The notes: generated by a model not told the origin, from the sequence alone. Shown: positions 29,451 through 44,045, counted from the stretch's first letter. The stretch: DNA of 64,000 bases from Aphis gossypii (GCF_020184175.1 NC_065530.1:48895260-48959259), one strand, 5' to 3'. Numbers and translations: made by a program.

Positions 29451-31988
29451 TTAGTTTATCACATTACATTTTACGTTCGGGTTTCTTTCTTACTAAGTAT
29501 TCAATAAATTCAAAACTTTTTTCTGGTACTCGTACTACGATTATAATCTGAGTCCACTACCATCTTTCGTTTATTTATCTTTTAACTGAGTGGTTACTTT
29601 CTCAAATTAAACCAAATTTACTGTTGTAAAATGGACAAAACACATTCGGGTGTGATTTCCTCTTAGACTATTTTAAAATACTCAAATATTGGGTCACCCT
29701 ATCTCTTATAAACTTGATTATTAACGAAAAATATGTTATTTTTGAATTATCGAGATACTTTCTGATAATGTAAAAAATGATTTACATGGACGAGTATAGG
29801 CAATGTTCTGGGTCGTTTTCATGGTTTATACCATTATAAATAATATAAAGTGTGATTTTGTCGTATACTATGTAGAAACCTATAATTGTAAATCAGTTAA
29901 AGATTATAAATTGTATTACATTATCGACTATACAATGTATAAAGACTTCTTGCTAAAGACTACAAGTTACGTGAATTAAGCGTTTGTGAATGAGTATTTA
30001 ACTCTAGAATATATTTATTAGGCGATCAGCTATCAGCAGTGATGGTAAATATCTTATTCAGCACCATTCAGTGATTAAACTTACTTACTGCCATATGATC
30101 ATTGATCATATACCTACTTATAAATATGTAGTTCTAGATATTTCGGTTTCTTCGTCAATTTGATTATTACTGAACTAACATTTGGCAAAGATCATAAAAT
30201 GTTTGATTAAAACTGTTATGTTCTATTTGGTTTCATAAGACTGACATCGTATACAAATGTACCTAACCTGTATTATTCGTAGGACTGATATAATTTTACA
30301 TCATACATATGTAATATTACATATAAGTGATTATTGTCTGAAAAAATGGAAAAGTAATTATTTAGTGTTCTCAAAAGGTCATCGAAGATCATATTATTTT
30401 TTATTAGGATGTATATCATAATCAAACACAGTTGCCAAAAACAAAAAAAATAATAATAAGCGAATATTTCCATCGTTAAAATGCGTGTTATTATTTATTT
30501 AAATAAATTACTTTTTATATGTAAGTGAAAATAATATTAAAATACACACACTTATGGATTGGTGTTTTCAAAGTATTTAGTTCAATTAGTAATGATGATA
30601 TTCTTGTATCAGTTCATATTTTACTGTGTCCATGTTTGTGTTATGTTTCGTCCATCAATGTATATTTTCTATGCGTTCTCACGTTTTATTCGGTAAATCC
30701 ACAAAGGGATAAGAACAGCCACGTATTCCCACGAATGCAATATATCAATCGGCATGTTTTCCACGCCGTGTTAAAATAATACCAAAATATGCAATAGGAT
30801 CACACTAACACTTATAAATTATAAGTATTAAAATATTGTATTATGAATAGCAATTATGAAATTAATAACAGAAAAAAATATATATATTAAAAAAAGATTC
30901 AACATTTTAAGTTCGCTTTACCAAATTATTTCTTGTACCCATTGTATAATTTTTTGACTATTTAATAGTATCGATGTTGAGCAAAAATGTTCTATAAATA
31001 TTTAGTTCTAGATAACGAAAACTGGCAGTTTCAAATGTACTACCTCTGTTTTAATGTTAAGTTATGTAAATGTATACACTAACGGTATTTCGAATTTTTG
31101 TAAACTTTCCAATATAGAAGTTTTATAATGTGACTTATCTATGGATACATTTAGAAAATTGAGGCAATAAAAGTTTTTAAATCAAAAGTGAAATCTAACA
31201 GACATTTAATATTATTTCATTTATCACCATAAGATCTATGACTGTTAAATCTTCTCTCGCTTAATGTTTGATAATAGTAGTAGCGATTAAATTTAATTAT
31301 TAATTAAAAACAATAATATGTAGAGCTATATATTATAAAGTGTATTATTAAACAAAGTAATTTTAGTTTATGAATAATGAAAACATAATAAAGAATATTT
31401 AAGAATATTTGTACATAGGTAGATACTTGTATATCATTAATTGTTACAATGATATTTTTAACGTATTTAAATGAATCTATAAAAGTTAATTTAAACTTAC
31501 CCGGTAATTTGAAACTAAGTGTAAAATAAAAATTAAAAATGAATAATTCAATTTTTCATTATGCTTAATGATTTCTTTAATGAAGAAGATAAAAAATATT
31601 TCATATTTTTTCAAATTAAATTCAAGTTCTTGCTTTTCATATAATATCGCTCTTTGTACTTATTCGTTTTATAATCACGGTTTATTTTAAATAAATTAGT
31701 TATGTAAATACTAACTGTATTTTGGAAAATATTTACGATGAACATACATTAAATATTGTGTATTGTAAAGCGTAAAATTAAAATGGTTAACTATCAACAA
31801 TTATTTACATTGTTTATTTAATTAATTTTATATATATATACATATTTATCAGTACAATTTTGTTTGTTTTAGAAAAATATGGATTTTATTAGTTTATGAC
31901 GCTTAAATATAATTCGATTTTTAATCCTTGGATTATTTTGGTGAATTATTAATTTAATTATCTTCAGATATTTTTTATTGTTCATACA

Positions 31989-32028
<40 letters not shown>

Positions 32029-35000
32029 TATACATTGTTTATCTTCGTTGTAATTATATGATATATATTTACTCTTCTACCATTTGTTATTATGTTTAGA
32101 AAAATTAATTTTTGAATTCTATAAATTATAGTAAATTAACGAAGACGTTTATACGTCACACGTCACTTTTATAGTTGTATGATATGTAGTAATACAATAT
32201 ATAGGTAGTTAGTGGCCACAGTGTTTTATGTGCCAATTTATATACTTTTTGTTTCCTTTATAATACTAAAAAATATAATTAATATATACAAAGTCGTTAG
32301 TATTTACATTCTAATTAATAAATAGCTTATTATATCTATTTTGAAAAACATCCTATATCTGATAAATTTTAATCCAGTCATCATGATATTAAGTTATAAT
32401 AAGTTTGCTATAAAAAATGACATAAAATGACATTCATATTTAAACTGTTATTATAGTAAATAATGTTGATTCTTAAAAACCTATTTTGTATTTATTTTTT
32501 ATATCTTATTGCTATTTGGTATTTTCAAACAAAATCCTATACCTCGAGATATGCAATGTAATCTGATAGTATAGATTCAGGTTGTTACTGTTATAATTTT
32601 ATTATATATTTGTCATTTATCATTAATTTCTTAAACTTAGAATTATTAAGCTATTCATTATTTATTGTAAATTGTAAATATGTTCAATATTTTTCTGGTT
32701 ATACGATGCTAATAAACATATTTAATTATTTAAGCGAATTAAGTGCAAGTACTACGGTTTAAATTTCAAATATGGGCCAACCATTCATTATGAAATTATG
32801 TGTGACGATAGTTAAAATGTGAATGTTGTATTATTTTTAAATAGTAATATGATTGAAGTTTGGTATGTCAAAAGTATATACATACTTTGGAAAAATGTGT
32901 TTAGTTTTTCGACAGATGATTTATTTTTGATGCATACATATATAAGTCGTAAGTTCAATATTTAGTATTGATGATCGTCTTAAACTTGTTAGTTGTTACG
33001 GTGTATTTATTCCAGGCGATGCAAATCAAGTTTCAACTTTTATTGGTATTCGAAGCAACAAAAACTTTATGAGTAGAATAATATATATATAACCTTATTC
33101 TAAATATACTTGCGGATTTATTGTAAACCAGTGGAAAAAGTAAGTTCAATTGTCACAGACTACCGACGATTTCCCGGGGGTATTTAGTTGAACATTTTTA
33201 TTTTTTACTTGACAAGTCAGATAAGGTCGATATAGTTTTTTTTCCAAACCACCGATTTTCTTTATATTGTGACTTGTTGATTTATTCTGGGCTGTTATTT
33301 ATGCACATTCCGTCGTTTTTCTTAAAAATTTCACTTACATTCGTTAAAATATATCCCTTAAAACTAAAATTTTTTTAAAAATAATAAATTTAACTCAATA
33401 TACAGTTTATACTTTTTTCACTTATCCATAAATCTAGATAATAAATAACATATATTATATAAATACATATTATCATATTATATACATAGTTTTTATGTAG
33501 GTACATATATGTATATTGTATATAGAAGCACAAAAATTTAAGTACAATATATTATTGTTGATTTTGACAGTGAAATAATCTTATAGAAAAATAAATATTA
33601 AATGAATATCTTTTATAAACCTAAGTATCAATTACTTATATTCTATTGTCAATAAAATAAAAGAATAATTACATAATTTAATTTATAGATATATTGAATA
33701 ATTATATACATTTCAATTGTATTTAAAATTAAAAACTGTAATTAGATACTAGGTAGCTATCATCAAAATCTAAAATAATTACAACTCTCAATCTCAATAA
33801 TTTTTTAAATTATTTAAGGCTCTTTTGAATCCATAATTAAAATTGATGTTACATATTTTGAAGTTAACGAGGCTTAACATTTTAATAGACCCCGATTATT
33901 CAGTATTATTTTCTTTTACTTATCAGTGTTACTTTGATTGTATTCATGGTTATAACTTACTGCATTTATTGGCGATATCTATAATAGTATCGATTGAACA
34001 ATTTTTACACGTGTACATTACTAATAATCGTTTACAATAGAGTACCTTTAATACAGCATTACATTTGGTAAGTTTCCGTTCTTATTAAGTAGCAAAACAC
34101 GAAGTAGTAAAAATGATTTCTTTATTAAGTAGTGGTATAGCTCATAAAATTCGAAAATCATAAATCATTATTTTACAAACATTAATTTTAGTTGGTAGTT
34201 TTAATTGCTATAATTTCTACTTATTCTAAAAGGTTTTGCTTTTATAAAAATTATAAAGCTATTTCGTTTATCGTTGATTTAATAATATTACATATTAATT
34301 AAGTATGTGTTATCTGTAATATTTATGCAATTATATCGACCTTTTAATTCCAATATAATTAAATTTTAATTTTAATATTAAAGTTAAATAATAAAATAAA
34401 GTTCTAATTTATCGAATTCTTTGACTTCTATCTATATATTTATCCTTATAATATATATATATTTATATTTTATATTATGTACTATAATATGTTTCCACTT
34501 ATAATATAAATTGTATTTATTATTATTACATCTTATTATACCTTATTGTATATTTTATCCAATAGCCAATTATAATTAAATTACATATTCAATTCATTGA
34601 ATCTTCATTTAATTCATCAATAATACAATGTTATAAACATTTACATAGTAGAAAATTAATAAAGCAAAAAAGAGCCTGAACCACTACAATTGATTCACGT
34701 AAAACAACAGTATTCCAGTTTGCACATTAATTTCACTATCAATGACATAATATTTTCATTAATCAGGCTATACATTCTTAATTTCGATGATTTTATAATA
34801 CGCAGTAATGTTATTATATTATTATTATTACATTACAATATTGTTTCTACAAAGTTATAATGGGCAAATCAACATTTTATTTTAACTTATATTAGTAAAA
34901 ACTAAAAGTAAATATAGATTTTGTTTTTACAAAATACTATTTGCACCTATTATTGTGACATTAAAATAAATTTATTAAAACTAAGTTTGTTGTACAAACA

Positions 35001-35599
35001 TCAAAGATAACAGAATAACAAAGTTTTTTTGAAACTATTTTCAAATATTTGTCATAAATATATTATTATACTATTAGTATGTTATTACTAAAATTTATAA
35101 ATTATGTTTTCTCTTATATAATAAGTGATTTTAATTTATCATAATAACAAAATTAATTTGTTAATTGACGTTATAACTTTCTCAAATTTCAAATAATATT
35201 AGTTGTTTATCAATGTGCTTTACTTAATTTAACAGATGTTTAGCAAACATCATTGATTTGGCTATTTATTTTAGTTTCAAGAGAAATTTGATTGTTTACA
35301 TTTTTAAGAATGGCGTACTATATGACAATTAAACCATAGTATTTTCCATGGTTTCTTGTTTTCAACAATATATAATATATACATTATCTCAATAAAGCCA
35401 ATACGTACAAAATAACATATTATATTGTATCTTAACTATTTTTAAACTTAAATATTGTGTACTATTCCTAAATAACTACTAAAAGAAAAATATTGCATTT
35501 AGAACATTTATATAATTGTTTTTTTTTTTATGTTAGGAGAGATACATATAGATACAATTTATCTCAATAATTATGTTTAGATTACTTAGATTAGGATAT
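29451..35599. other. AT-rich non-coding DNA
   Basis: Short frames at 30273-30473, 30525-30779 and 33843-34040 have random-like composition. A CG-bearing patch at 33.15-33.24 kb contains CGACGATTTCCCGGGGG. No gene supported. Confidence 0.6.
31995..32020. repeat. (TA)n microsatellite
   Basis: Thirteen TA units, followed directly by a T run. Confidence 0.9.
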
Positions 35600-35690
35600 G
35601 ACATGTGTGTTGATTAAATTCTCAGGTGGTCACCCATCTTGGAACTATCAATGAAAATTACATACATTAGTCTATCCCTGCTCTATAAGT
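35600..35690 (-). repeat. 5S-rRNA-like fragment (decayed pseudogene or SINE-type head)
   Basis: On the minus strand TAGTTCCAAGATGGGTGACC is followed by ACCTGAGAAT. This matches the region around the 5S rRNA C box (TAGTACTTGGATGGGTGACCGCCTGGGAAT) with few changes. The upstream part has about the right length but has lost the A-box sequence, and no terminator T run follows. It is not a functional 5S gene. It may be a decayed 5S copy or part of a 5S-derived SINE. Confidence 0.4.
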
Positions 35691-36069
35691 TTATTTACTT
35701 AAATTCCAAATGGTTTATAAATATACTTGCTTTGTTATTTTTAAAAAATATTATTAATGATATAGCTCGATTTCTAACATAAATTGTGTAACTATTTATA
35801 CGTTTTTCATTGATGAGTGTATATTTTGAAAATGTTTAAAGAATTAAACTCGTTTGAATGTAGCATTTAATAAAAATATAGCTTACTAGTATATATATAA
35901 AATTATATACATGTATACATACTATTTTTGTATAGGCGTATCTGTAGCATTCATGGTATTTATAGACATTCTTCAGTTCAAACGAATAAATAACAACAAC
36001 TTTGGAGATAAAAACGTACATTTATTAGTGATGTTCTTGTATAATATACTTATACACGTATATATGGCT

Positions 36070-36600
36070 GTGGATCAAGTCAAAATAGCATAAATACTTC
36101 TGTGTCGAATCGTCCAAGTACGGTGTCTCCGATGAACCACGAGCGTTATGATTTCCACTATGCTTGAAATAAAGCTTTTGAAAAAATCTATTTAAACTAC
36201 CGTCACTCGAGTGGAAACCACTTTTGGCGCACACTGGTCGATTCATCCTTTTGAATGGCCATTGTAATATGAGGAAAGTGAAACACGGAAACCGGATAGA
36301 ACCGACCGTAGAAAAATATGATTTACGGTTTCTAGTTTTTTTTTTTCATTCCCCTTCCGCATTCAGTGACACGTTTTCACAAACGATATTTTCTGCTCCC
36401 AAACTGCCGTTTTTCCATCGGCAAGGGTTCACACCATGTGGTTTCTAGGTGATTTCAATTTGTCTGTCAGATGCGATATCGGGGTGAAAATACACCTACA
36501 AACAGTTTGGACAACTAACACGTGTCGTTGCGGTAAGTCAAAGGCTGAGAGAAACCGTAGAAATTCCTTTATCTGCTCAGGACATGCAGTTTCATAAATG
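36070..36600 (+). other. CpG-containing island with a candidate 5' exon (36436-36532)
   Basis: An ATG at 36436 opens a frame beginning MWFLGDFNLSVRCD that reaches GCG|GTAAGT, a consensus donor at 36533, after 32 codons plus one base. An alternative acceptor-like TTTGTCTGTCAG ends at 36470. The phase-1 end cannot join the CUB exon's acceptor in the CUB frame, where the joined frame meets TGA within about 80 bases. If spliced to it, this would be a 5' UTR exon. It could equally belong to another plus-strand gene. No domain is recognised. Confidence 0.25.
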
Positions 36601-39149
36601 TGTGTTAAAAATGTACTAGATTTTTCGTTACAATATGCAGCAAAAACTATTGTCCAGCAGGCGTCTAATACGATATAATTTCTACATTATTTGTAACGCG
36701 TGAAAAGTTTCAAATAATATTATATACTATTATGGCATTACGTTTTTGGGTAGGTAAATCCGTTTTAGCAATCATATTTGTATTGAAAATTTTATGAAAT
36801 CCTACATTTATTCAAATGCAAAATTAATTGTAATATATTTTCATACATTTCAGTCAATCTAGTAATTTTATATTCTGAGTGTAAGCAATGAATGTGTATG
36901 TTTTACAATGCAGTGGCATTTTTTATTTTGCATTTAAAGCTACTTTTTACAGTATAAAAAATACTTCAATCGGTTTCTAGTAGAAAATAAAATTCAACTA
37001 CACTTTTCAGGTGTAGGAGGAGGGGCAAAAGTAAAAATATAAAGTGACTCCAAATGAAAAAGCTAATTTTGAAATAACCAAGAATATTTATAAATCAATT
37101 TTAGATTCTGATCAATATTATATTATATAATATTATATGTATATAACTTATGTACATTTTACACTGAATTGTTTTTCTTTAAGAATAGATCTGGTGGTAG
37201 TAAAAATGTGTAATATTTTTAAAAATAATCGGATGAAAGCAAAACAATTAAAAACAATTTTCTTTTTAAATATCAATAAAATATAATACATGGTCTCTTA
37301 TAAATATAATATTAGAATAGAAAATATTGTTCTTAACATAACCAAAAAATATAAAAAAAACATATGTAAATATTATTTTTTTTTTATGAATAATTTTTTG
37401 AGTTCAAATTTAAATTAAATTATTTATTTAAACGAAAATTAACGATTTTAGTTATTAAGATATACCTAATTTAAATATAATATTATTCTTGGGTACCTAT
37501 CTCCATGAAAATTTCAACGTTTATTATACTTTTTAAGTAATATTTTCATCTAAAATTAATTTAACGAACCACCGTATTGCAATAATTTTGTATAAAATAA
37601 ATTATTAAAATATCAACATACATGTTTTATTGAAATTATTACTTATATTAATATAGACTGTCTAGTCATTTTCGTTAAAACTTGTATTTAGTATTCAATG
37701 ATTATTTACCATTGTATTAAAAATTATTATACATATAACAGTGACTTACTCAATGGCAAGAAACAATCAATAGATACTATACAGAAAAGCGGTTAGTTAT
37801 TTTTCTTTTTCTTTTTTAATTATCAATATTATATAACATTCTAATAATTTCAATGTGTTTTTTTTAAACTATGCATTGAACTTAATTGAATTGAATTTTT
37901 TTTAAGTATTACTTTAATTTTATGTTTATATTATGTCTTAACTGATAAATTTAATCAATATAGATATATATTTAAAAAAAAGGATTTTAAATTTAAGTGC
38001 TGTAGTAATAATATATTCTCCTATAATGCCCTTATAATATTACTAAGCATACCTGGGTGTTCAGGTGTTTTTTAAAATATTTAACGAGTGGGATAAAATA
38101 TTAATGTCTAAAAAGTAATTCTTTGGAGAAAAGCCCTCTATCCATAATATATTTAGCATAAAGTTAAAGTATAATTTCTTTAAAACTATTCAAGCTATAT
38201 ATGTAGGTATATAAAAACATCTAGTAATTTTTTTTTTTTAAAAAATTGACCAGTAATTTTTGTCATTATAATACCTACTTTTAAATAATTGTGTGGTGTC
38301 CGCATAGTTAAAAACCTAATATTAATAATATGTTACTCACAAACTAAATATTTCATAATTTATCGATTCCTGTTTGGTTCCACGTTAATTTGTATATTTT
38401 TAGTTGGATCTCCATCTACTATTTCCTTTTTTGAATTTCAGTATTTATAGATGAATTAACTATACTTTAATAAATACTTAATTAGTTTCTAATTTTAAAC
38501 TACTAAAGCATATATAATAATATAATTATGTTTAAATATTTCTGTTATTTATACAGCATACTTATAAAAATATATAAAAAAAATGTCATAATTTTAAATT
38601 AAACGATCTCTTTTTCATTATATAATAGGTCAATGTTATTGTTTTGATAAACAAGATCAACAATAATTCTTTTAATTCAAAAAATGGTTACTACTGGATT
38701 TACTGTATTTAAGTAGTATTTTGATATTTCAAATAAAAGTGCTCATATAAAAAAAAAGTAATTATATTTTATGACAATTTAATAATAGTAAATAATCTTT
38801 AAGCATATTATACTTTATTTCTTTTTTTCTAAAATACATTTTTTTTTTTAAATTTTGCGGGTGAAAATAAAATATTTATTTGTTAAATTATGTAGTGATA
38901 GGCAAATTTAAAATACTGGAGAAGTAAAACATTTTGAAACGTAATTTTAAATCCTCAAATTAAATATCAAAATATCAAATTAGGTAGTTATTATTATTTA
39001 TTTATTTTTTTTGAGTGTAAGAAATACTTTTTTATTTTTACACTGTATTTCAGATATGTTCTAATCTTGTGCCAGTATATACCTATATAGTATTATAAAG
39101 TATTGATTGTTGGTTATTGTATATGATATAGTCGAATCATGAACAGAAC
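36601..39149. other. AT-rich non-coding DNA
   Basis: No ORF of note, RNA gene or recognised element. Confidence 0.65.
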
Positions 39150-39400
39150 AAATACGTGAATAGATTTTTGTCGCTTTCAATATGGTGGTGAATTGTGCAA
39201 TCGGCTTTTCACTGTAAAGTTTCTTCAGCAGACGATTCGGGTTTCTTTATCTTTCTCAATTTCCAGGTTTGTTTCGCGAACCTATAGTATTGTCATCGCT
39301 CACGGGTTACTATGTACGTGGCGGTTCTATTGGGATAAAAAGTTTGAAGTCTGTTGTATAGTAACTTAATACAAATAAATAGTGTCTATAGTGGTTGCGT
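39150..39400. other. CpG-containing island, possible promoter or 5' UTR
   Basis: The stretch holds several CG dinucleotides (CAGACGATTCGGG, TTTCGCGAACC, CGCTCACGGG, GTACGTGGCGG) amid AT-rich DNA. No ORF over 60 codons lies here; the small frame at 39539-39760 is downstream and looks like chance. A regulatory or untranslated transcribed role is plausible but unproven. Confidence 0.25.
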
Positions 39401-39929
39401 GTTTGTTAAAAATGAATATTTTTCAGAACAAGTACCTCTTCAGTGATTTAATATTATGAATAATTGATGAAACCTAAGATAATCGCTCGGTTATAAATCG
39501 TTAAGTCGTTGTATATAATATTTCATCATTAATCCGAAATGCGTACTATTGAACCGAATAATATTTTTAAAGCTCGGACTTTATTACAACTTTTTCTACG
39601 AAATTTAATTTATTGCTGTCGTTGTTATAATATAAGTTCGTTTCATCAAATTTACATTAAAAATAAAAATCATTTTAGCATAATTATTTTTATGCATTTT
39701 TTTTTTTTTAAGTACAGTATAATGTACTTGATGTATGTTTGCATATTCTTAAGAAGTTAGGTAAATTTATATTAGATGATAAACAAAACGCTAATGTTTG
39801 ATAGCGATAATTTATTCGTCTCATGCTATATGATATGAACTACGGCGTAATTTTCTATTAAACATTGTATATTAAACAGTGATTTTTTTACCAAACAGCA
39901 CTTGTTATTTCAAAATCTATTCATGTTTT

Positions 39930-40390
39930 TGAAAATATTTTTTTTTGAGCCATGAGCCGAAATGAAACATTTAAAAAAAATATGTTTTAATATTTTTTAT
40001 CGTTATAATAGTTTAAGTTTTTTAATTTTTTGAAAGACAACATATATTTTTAACTATATTTTCCGAACACACAATATTTTTTAAGATATTTTAGTTCATT
40101 AAAATCAAAATTCAGACTAGTAGTTTTTGAGTTATTAGTATTTAAATTATAAGTTAGTGGAGTAGTAAATAACATTTTGTAGAATACCCCTTACCACTCC
40201 ACTCTGCTTAACAAAACTTTAAAACTTCAAACACTATTGGCCTATAAACTACACGTTCGAATTTCGATTATCGTGTATTAAAATATTCTGAAAAATATTC
40301 TGCTCTAAAGTACGAAATTTAAAATGTACATTGTCATTCTAAAGGATAAAAAACTTAAAATAATAAAATGAAAAAAAATATTAAAAATAC
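39930..40390. repeat. Probable dispersed repeat, unclassified
   Basis: The block from the GAGCCATGAGCCGAAATGAA motif through TACCACTCCACTCTGCTTAA to TATTCTGCTCTAAAGTACG looks familiar from aphid genomic repeats, by memory only. There is no second copy in the window and no ORF. Confidence 0.25.
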
Positions 40391-41249
40391 ACATATTTTT
40401 TAAAATTTTGTTTTATTTTGATTGAATATTAAGTAAAAAAAATATTAATAAACATAGATTTTGAAATAATAAGTGTTGTTTGATAACTATACAATTAGTG
40501 TGTATACTGTATACAATGTATGTATACTATACATATATATAATTATTGTAAATATAATAATTTTAGTTTAATAATTTATTAGGTCAATGATGCTATTATA
40601 AGCTGAGATCACAATAGACAATTATGTATTCATAAATAAAGTGTTCATGATTCTTAGATATTATAGTAGTACCATTATAACAATGTTTATAAAACTTGAC
40701 CAATGAGACGAATAACTTGAGTTAGCGCAATGTGAAAAACATAACATCGTTGAAAGTGAGAGTTTGTCGGCAATCGCAATATTAAGTGTTAACGTATGAT
40801 TTTTATGAATTTATAAAAGTGTTATTTTCATTTATTTAATAATTTTGAGCTTTGATAAATTTTGTGTGTGAATATCAGAAATTAACTTAGGATTGAGGTA
40901 TTGGAAGTTTTTGGTAATTTACTATTAATTATTAGTATCACCATAATTATAAATAAACAATTTTATAAACATTAAATAATCGAAGTGATAATTATCTGTT
41001 TTGAAAAACAATATGATATTTATCATTAATATTGTCAGTAGATATTCAAATTCAGCTTTAATAATATTACTCGTTTGCAATATAATAAATTAATTTGGGT
41101 AAATTAATTATTTATTAGGGTGAGAGGTTAATAAGTTCGATCTATTTTTTTCTAAAAACGCACTATAAACCGCCATATATTTATGTTATGCGTCTGACCT
41201 GTGCCACAAAAATACCTAATAATAATAACACAACGAATGATATTATAAT

Positions 41250-41510
41250 TTATAATTTATTGTCGGTAAACGTTTGCGCTGCGCTGTAACAATCGACCGG
41301 ACTGTCACAATCGTTGAAAAGAGTTATTGTTATACGAGCGTGTAGTTCGTGTGAAACTGCGAATCATGAGGATAGACTTATTCGTATGGGTCACAGGTAA
41401 AAGAATTTTTCGGCTGCCCGATATGGACCAAATGCAAACAATGAAAAAAAAAATGCTTATTCCGGCACAAGCTTCTGCAAATATGTAGTTCTTAAAGTCG
41501 CCTAGAAAAC
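41250..41510 (+). other. CpG-containing island with a tiny candidate first exon (41366-41396)
   Basis: After a CG-bearing stretch (GTTTGCGCTGCGCTG, ATCGACCGGACTG), an ATG at 41366 reads MRIDLFVWVT and then CACAG|GTAAAA, a reasonable donor at 41397. The exon would be 31 coding bases ending in phase 1. That is out of phase with the CUB frame, so any link to that gene would be as untranslated sequence. Confidence 0.2.
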
Positions 41511-42429
41511 ACATACTTGTATAATATAATATTACTAAAACAACGGTTTGAATTATATATCAACGTAAAAATAAACACTTTTAACCAACTAGTAATTATG
41601 TTATATATTTATTACATTAATATTTAAAAAAAAAAATATATATATAATTATATTCGAAATTCCAATGAGTAGTGAGTGGTGTTATGACCTTATAACTAAT
41701 AACTAGAACTTTACAAATGAGTTTATTGCTTGTTTCAAGTGTCTTCCGTATCCCTATCTGCAGTCTAGCCGTTAGCTAAACCATACTCCAAATTGTCTGA
41801 CGAATTTTTATGATGGACCCCATTAAATATGTTCCTATTAAAAAAAAAAATGGTAGCTTATACTGGTGACTATAGTAATTTACTAGAATTTTTAATAGGT
41901 TTTGGTATGCTAGGCGATCTTTTTCTCAATTGGTGCTTATTGATTTAGACATTTCTTCCGTGCTGAGACTTGGTGATTACACTGGCTTTAGCATGCTGAT
42001 ATTTTTAATTCTCTGATTTGTATTGACCATACCTTTTCGGATTATAATATGATGGAATTTGATTCATGCTTTTGTATATATAAGTTCATTTCACGATTGT
42101 AACATAATGGTATTTGAATCATTGTATGCATGATAATTATAGTTATTAATTTCTGATGTGGAGTGAGCCTATATCCATACCACAGCTGATGTTGTTTTCG
42201 TTAATTATAAACAATACAGTTAATTTTTTTTTTTTTCAAAATAAACCTATAATATACGAGTAGTACACAGGAAAAATCGCATGACATCATTTATTATTAA
42301 AATTGTCGATTGTTCTTAAAAAAATCAGTACCTATAATAAATCCGTTGTGTCAAAATCTGCTGGATACTCTAAATATTGTTTACCTTCATCATAGCTATC
42401 TCGATAACGTTGCATAACTCTAATTATAT

Positions 42430-44045
42430 AGTATCTATGATCTATGTGTTAATTAATACTAAATTCTGAACGGAGTGAGGAATGTATTGATTTTACAATG
42501 ATGTGTGTGTTTCATTTTATTATATTGTGTGTCTGTGTACAACATAAATTGTCGTAATAATTGTTCAGTTTAAAACTTTAGGGGTGATTTTCGATGGCAA
42601 ATTGAATATCCTCGGTGCATTATATAGATCAAAAATAAGAAGTTTCCATTATTTATCAACAAAATCCAGAAAACAACAAAAAAGTGACGAAAAAACAGGA
42701 ATTTTCAAGCAAAACCAACTTTCGATTTTTCTATGTAGTTGTAACTAAAAAAACAAATTATTTTACATACTTATGATCACTAAATGTTTATATTAGCGTT
42801 TCCTATACAGGGTATAATTTTCAAAATATTAAATAATAGCTTTTTTGTTCTATTTATAGACAGTTAAAATGTTTAATTTTTCTTGAGTATTTTTTTTTTT
42901 TTTTGGAAATTTTGATTAAAATGTTGATTAAACAAAAAAACTTTAAAATTTTTATGAAATATTTCAAAATATCGAATATTTGCAAGTAATTATGTAGATG
43001 AAAATTGAAAATTCATAGAATTATTTATACAAGGTTGAAAAATTCAACACTTCGTTTTAAATAAAATTTCTTTCAAATCACTATAGCGAAAATTCGAATC
43101 ATCGTTATAAAAAGATACTTTGAGTCTGAATTTTTAATTTTTACGAAATTGTGTAACGATATTGATTTCAAATGAATCTAAAATCTAAATATTTGTTATT
43201 TTTCAAAAAGTATGATTTGTAGATACTTGAAAATTTTACCAATTATTTATATTTGAATTTTCTTTACATAATTAAATTTTCAAATTATTTTGCTTATTTT
43301 AAAGCTATTTTAGGCGTTTGAAATATTCGCTATAGCTTAGTTTTTTTTTATATATATAAATGTCAATAAAAAAATGTTAGCTAAGTCAACAATTTTGAAA
43401 TTTAATAAAAACTTCTTTGTGGGCTAGGCTTATAACAATTAGCAAAAATATAAAAATACAAAGTCACAGTATTTTTTGATCAGCTTTTGTAATTCAAGTA
43501 TTGACAAAATTTATCAAAATCATGAATATTTGCAAATAATTTTGTAGTTAAAAATGTATAAAAATTTTGCTAAAAATTGAAAATTTAATATAAGTTTTTC
43601 TATAAATTTTGCTTACAATAATTATTGTAAAAAAAGTTGAGCGTTGGCCAATCAAAAAAAAAAAAATTATATCTAAAGTTAAAATATTTAAGAAATCAAA
43701 AATTCATGCTTAAAATAACCATTTATTAAAATCAAATAACATTAAATTTTTGTTATAGTTAAAAATCACTATTCATAGAAACTTTTTTATATACCATTTG
43801 TTTAAATTGGCATTTTCTGCACAAGATTTAATTATAAAGCATTCAGGTCATCAAAACGTAAGCCACATTTTCACCACAAACTGGAAAATATATCTTAGGC
43901 TGACAAACCATTTCCATTCAGAATCGTTTTTTAGTATACAATGATACCTATCATTGCATTCAAATTTAACACATCAATTATATAGTGACCTACTCTATGT
44001 GTTCGATACCTACTGTACAGCAAAGCGTTACCTTTTTTCGTCACC
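42430..44045 (+). mobile_element. Full-length AT-rich dispersed element, copy A (aphid-type, non-coding)
   Basis: The left end carries ATTCTGAACGGAGTGAGG (from 42463) with TTTACAATGATG 27 bases inside. The right end carries, in inverse orientation, ATTCTGAATGGAAATGG and then GTGACCTACTC and CAGCAAAGCG at 44.0 kb. The two termini are thus partly inverted repeats around the ATTCTGAAYGGA core. The body is AT-rich and has no ORF. Blocks recur at multiples of about 180 bp: a TCAAAATATCGAATATTTGC block at 42964 recurs at 43514, 550 bp on. I recall this family from pea-aphid genomic sequence but did no search. Outer limits are approximate. Confidence 0.7.

Noticed and set aside
36436..41514. Similar peptide starts MWFLGDF (plus, 36436) and MCFLGDF (minus, 41514) with third-position differences only
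   Set aside because: A 23-base match with four mismatches is expected by chance somewhere among all pairs of positions in a window this size, and the similarity ends immediately.
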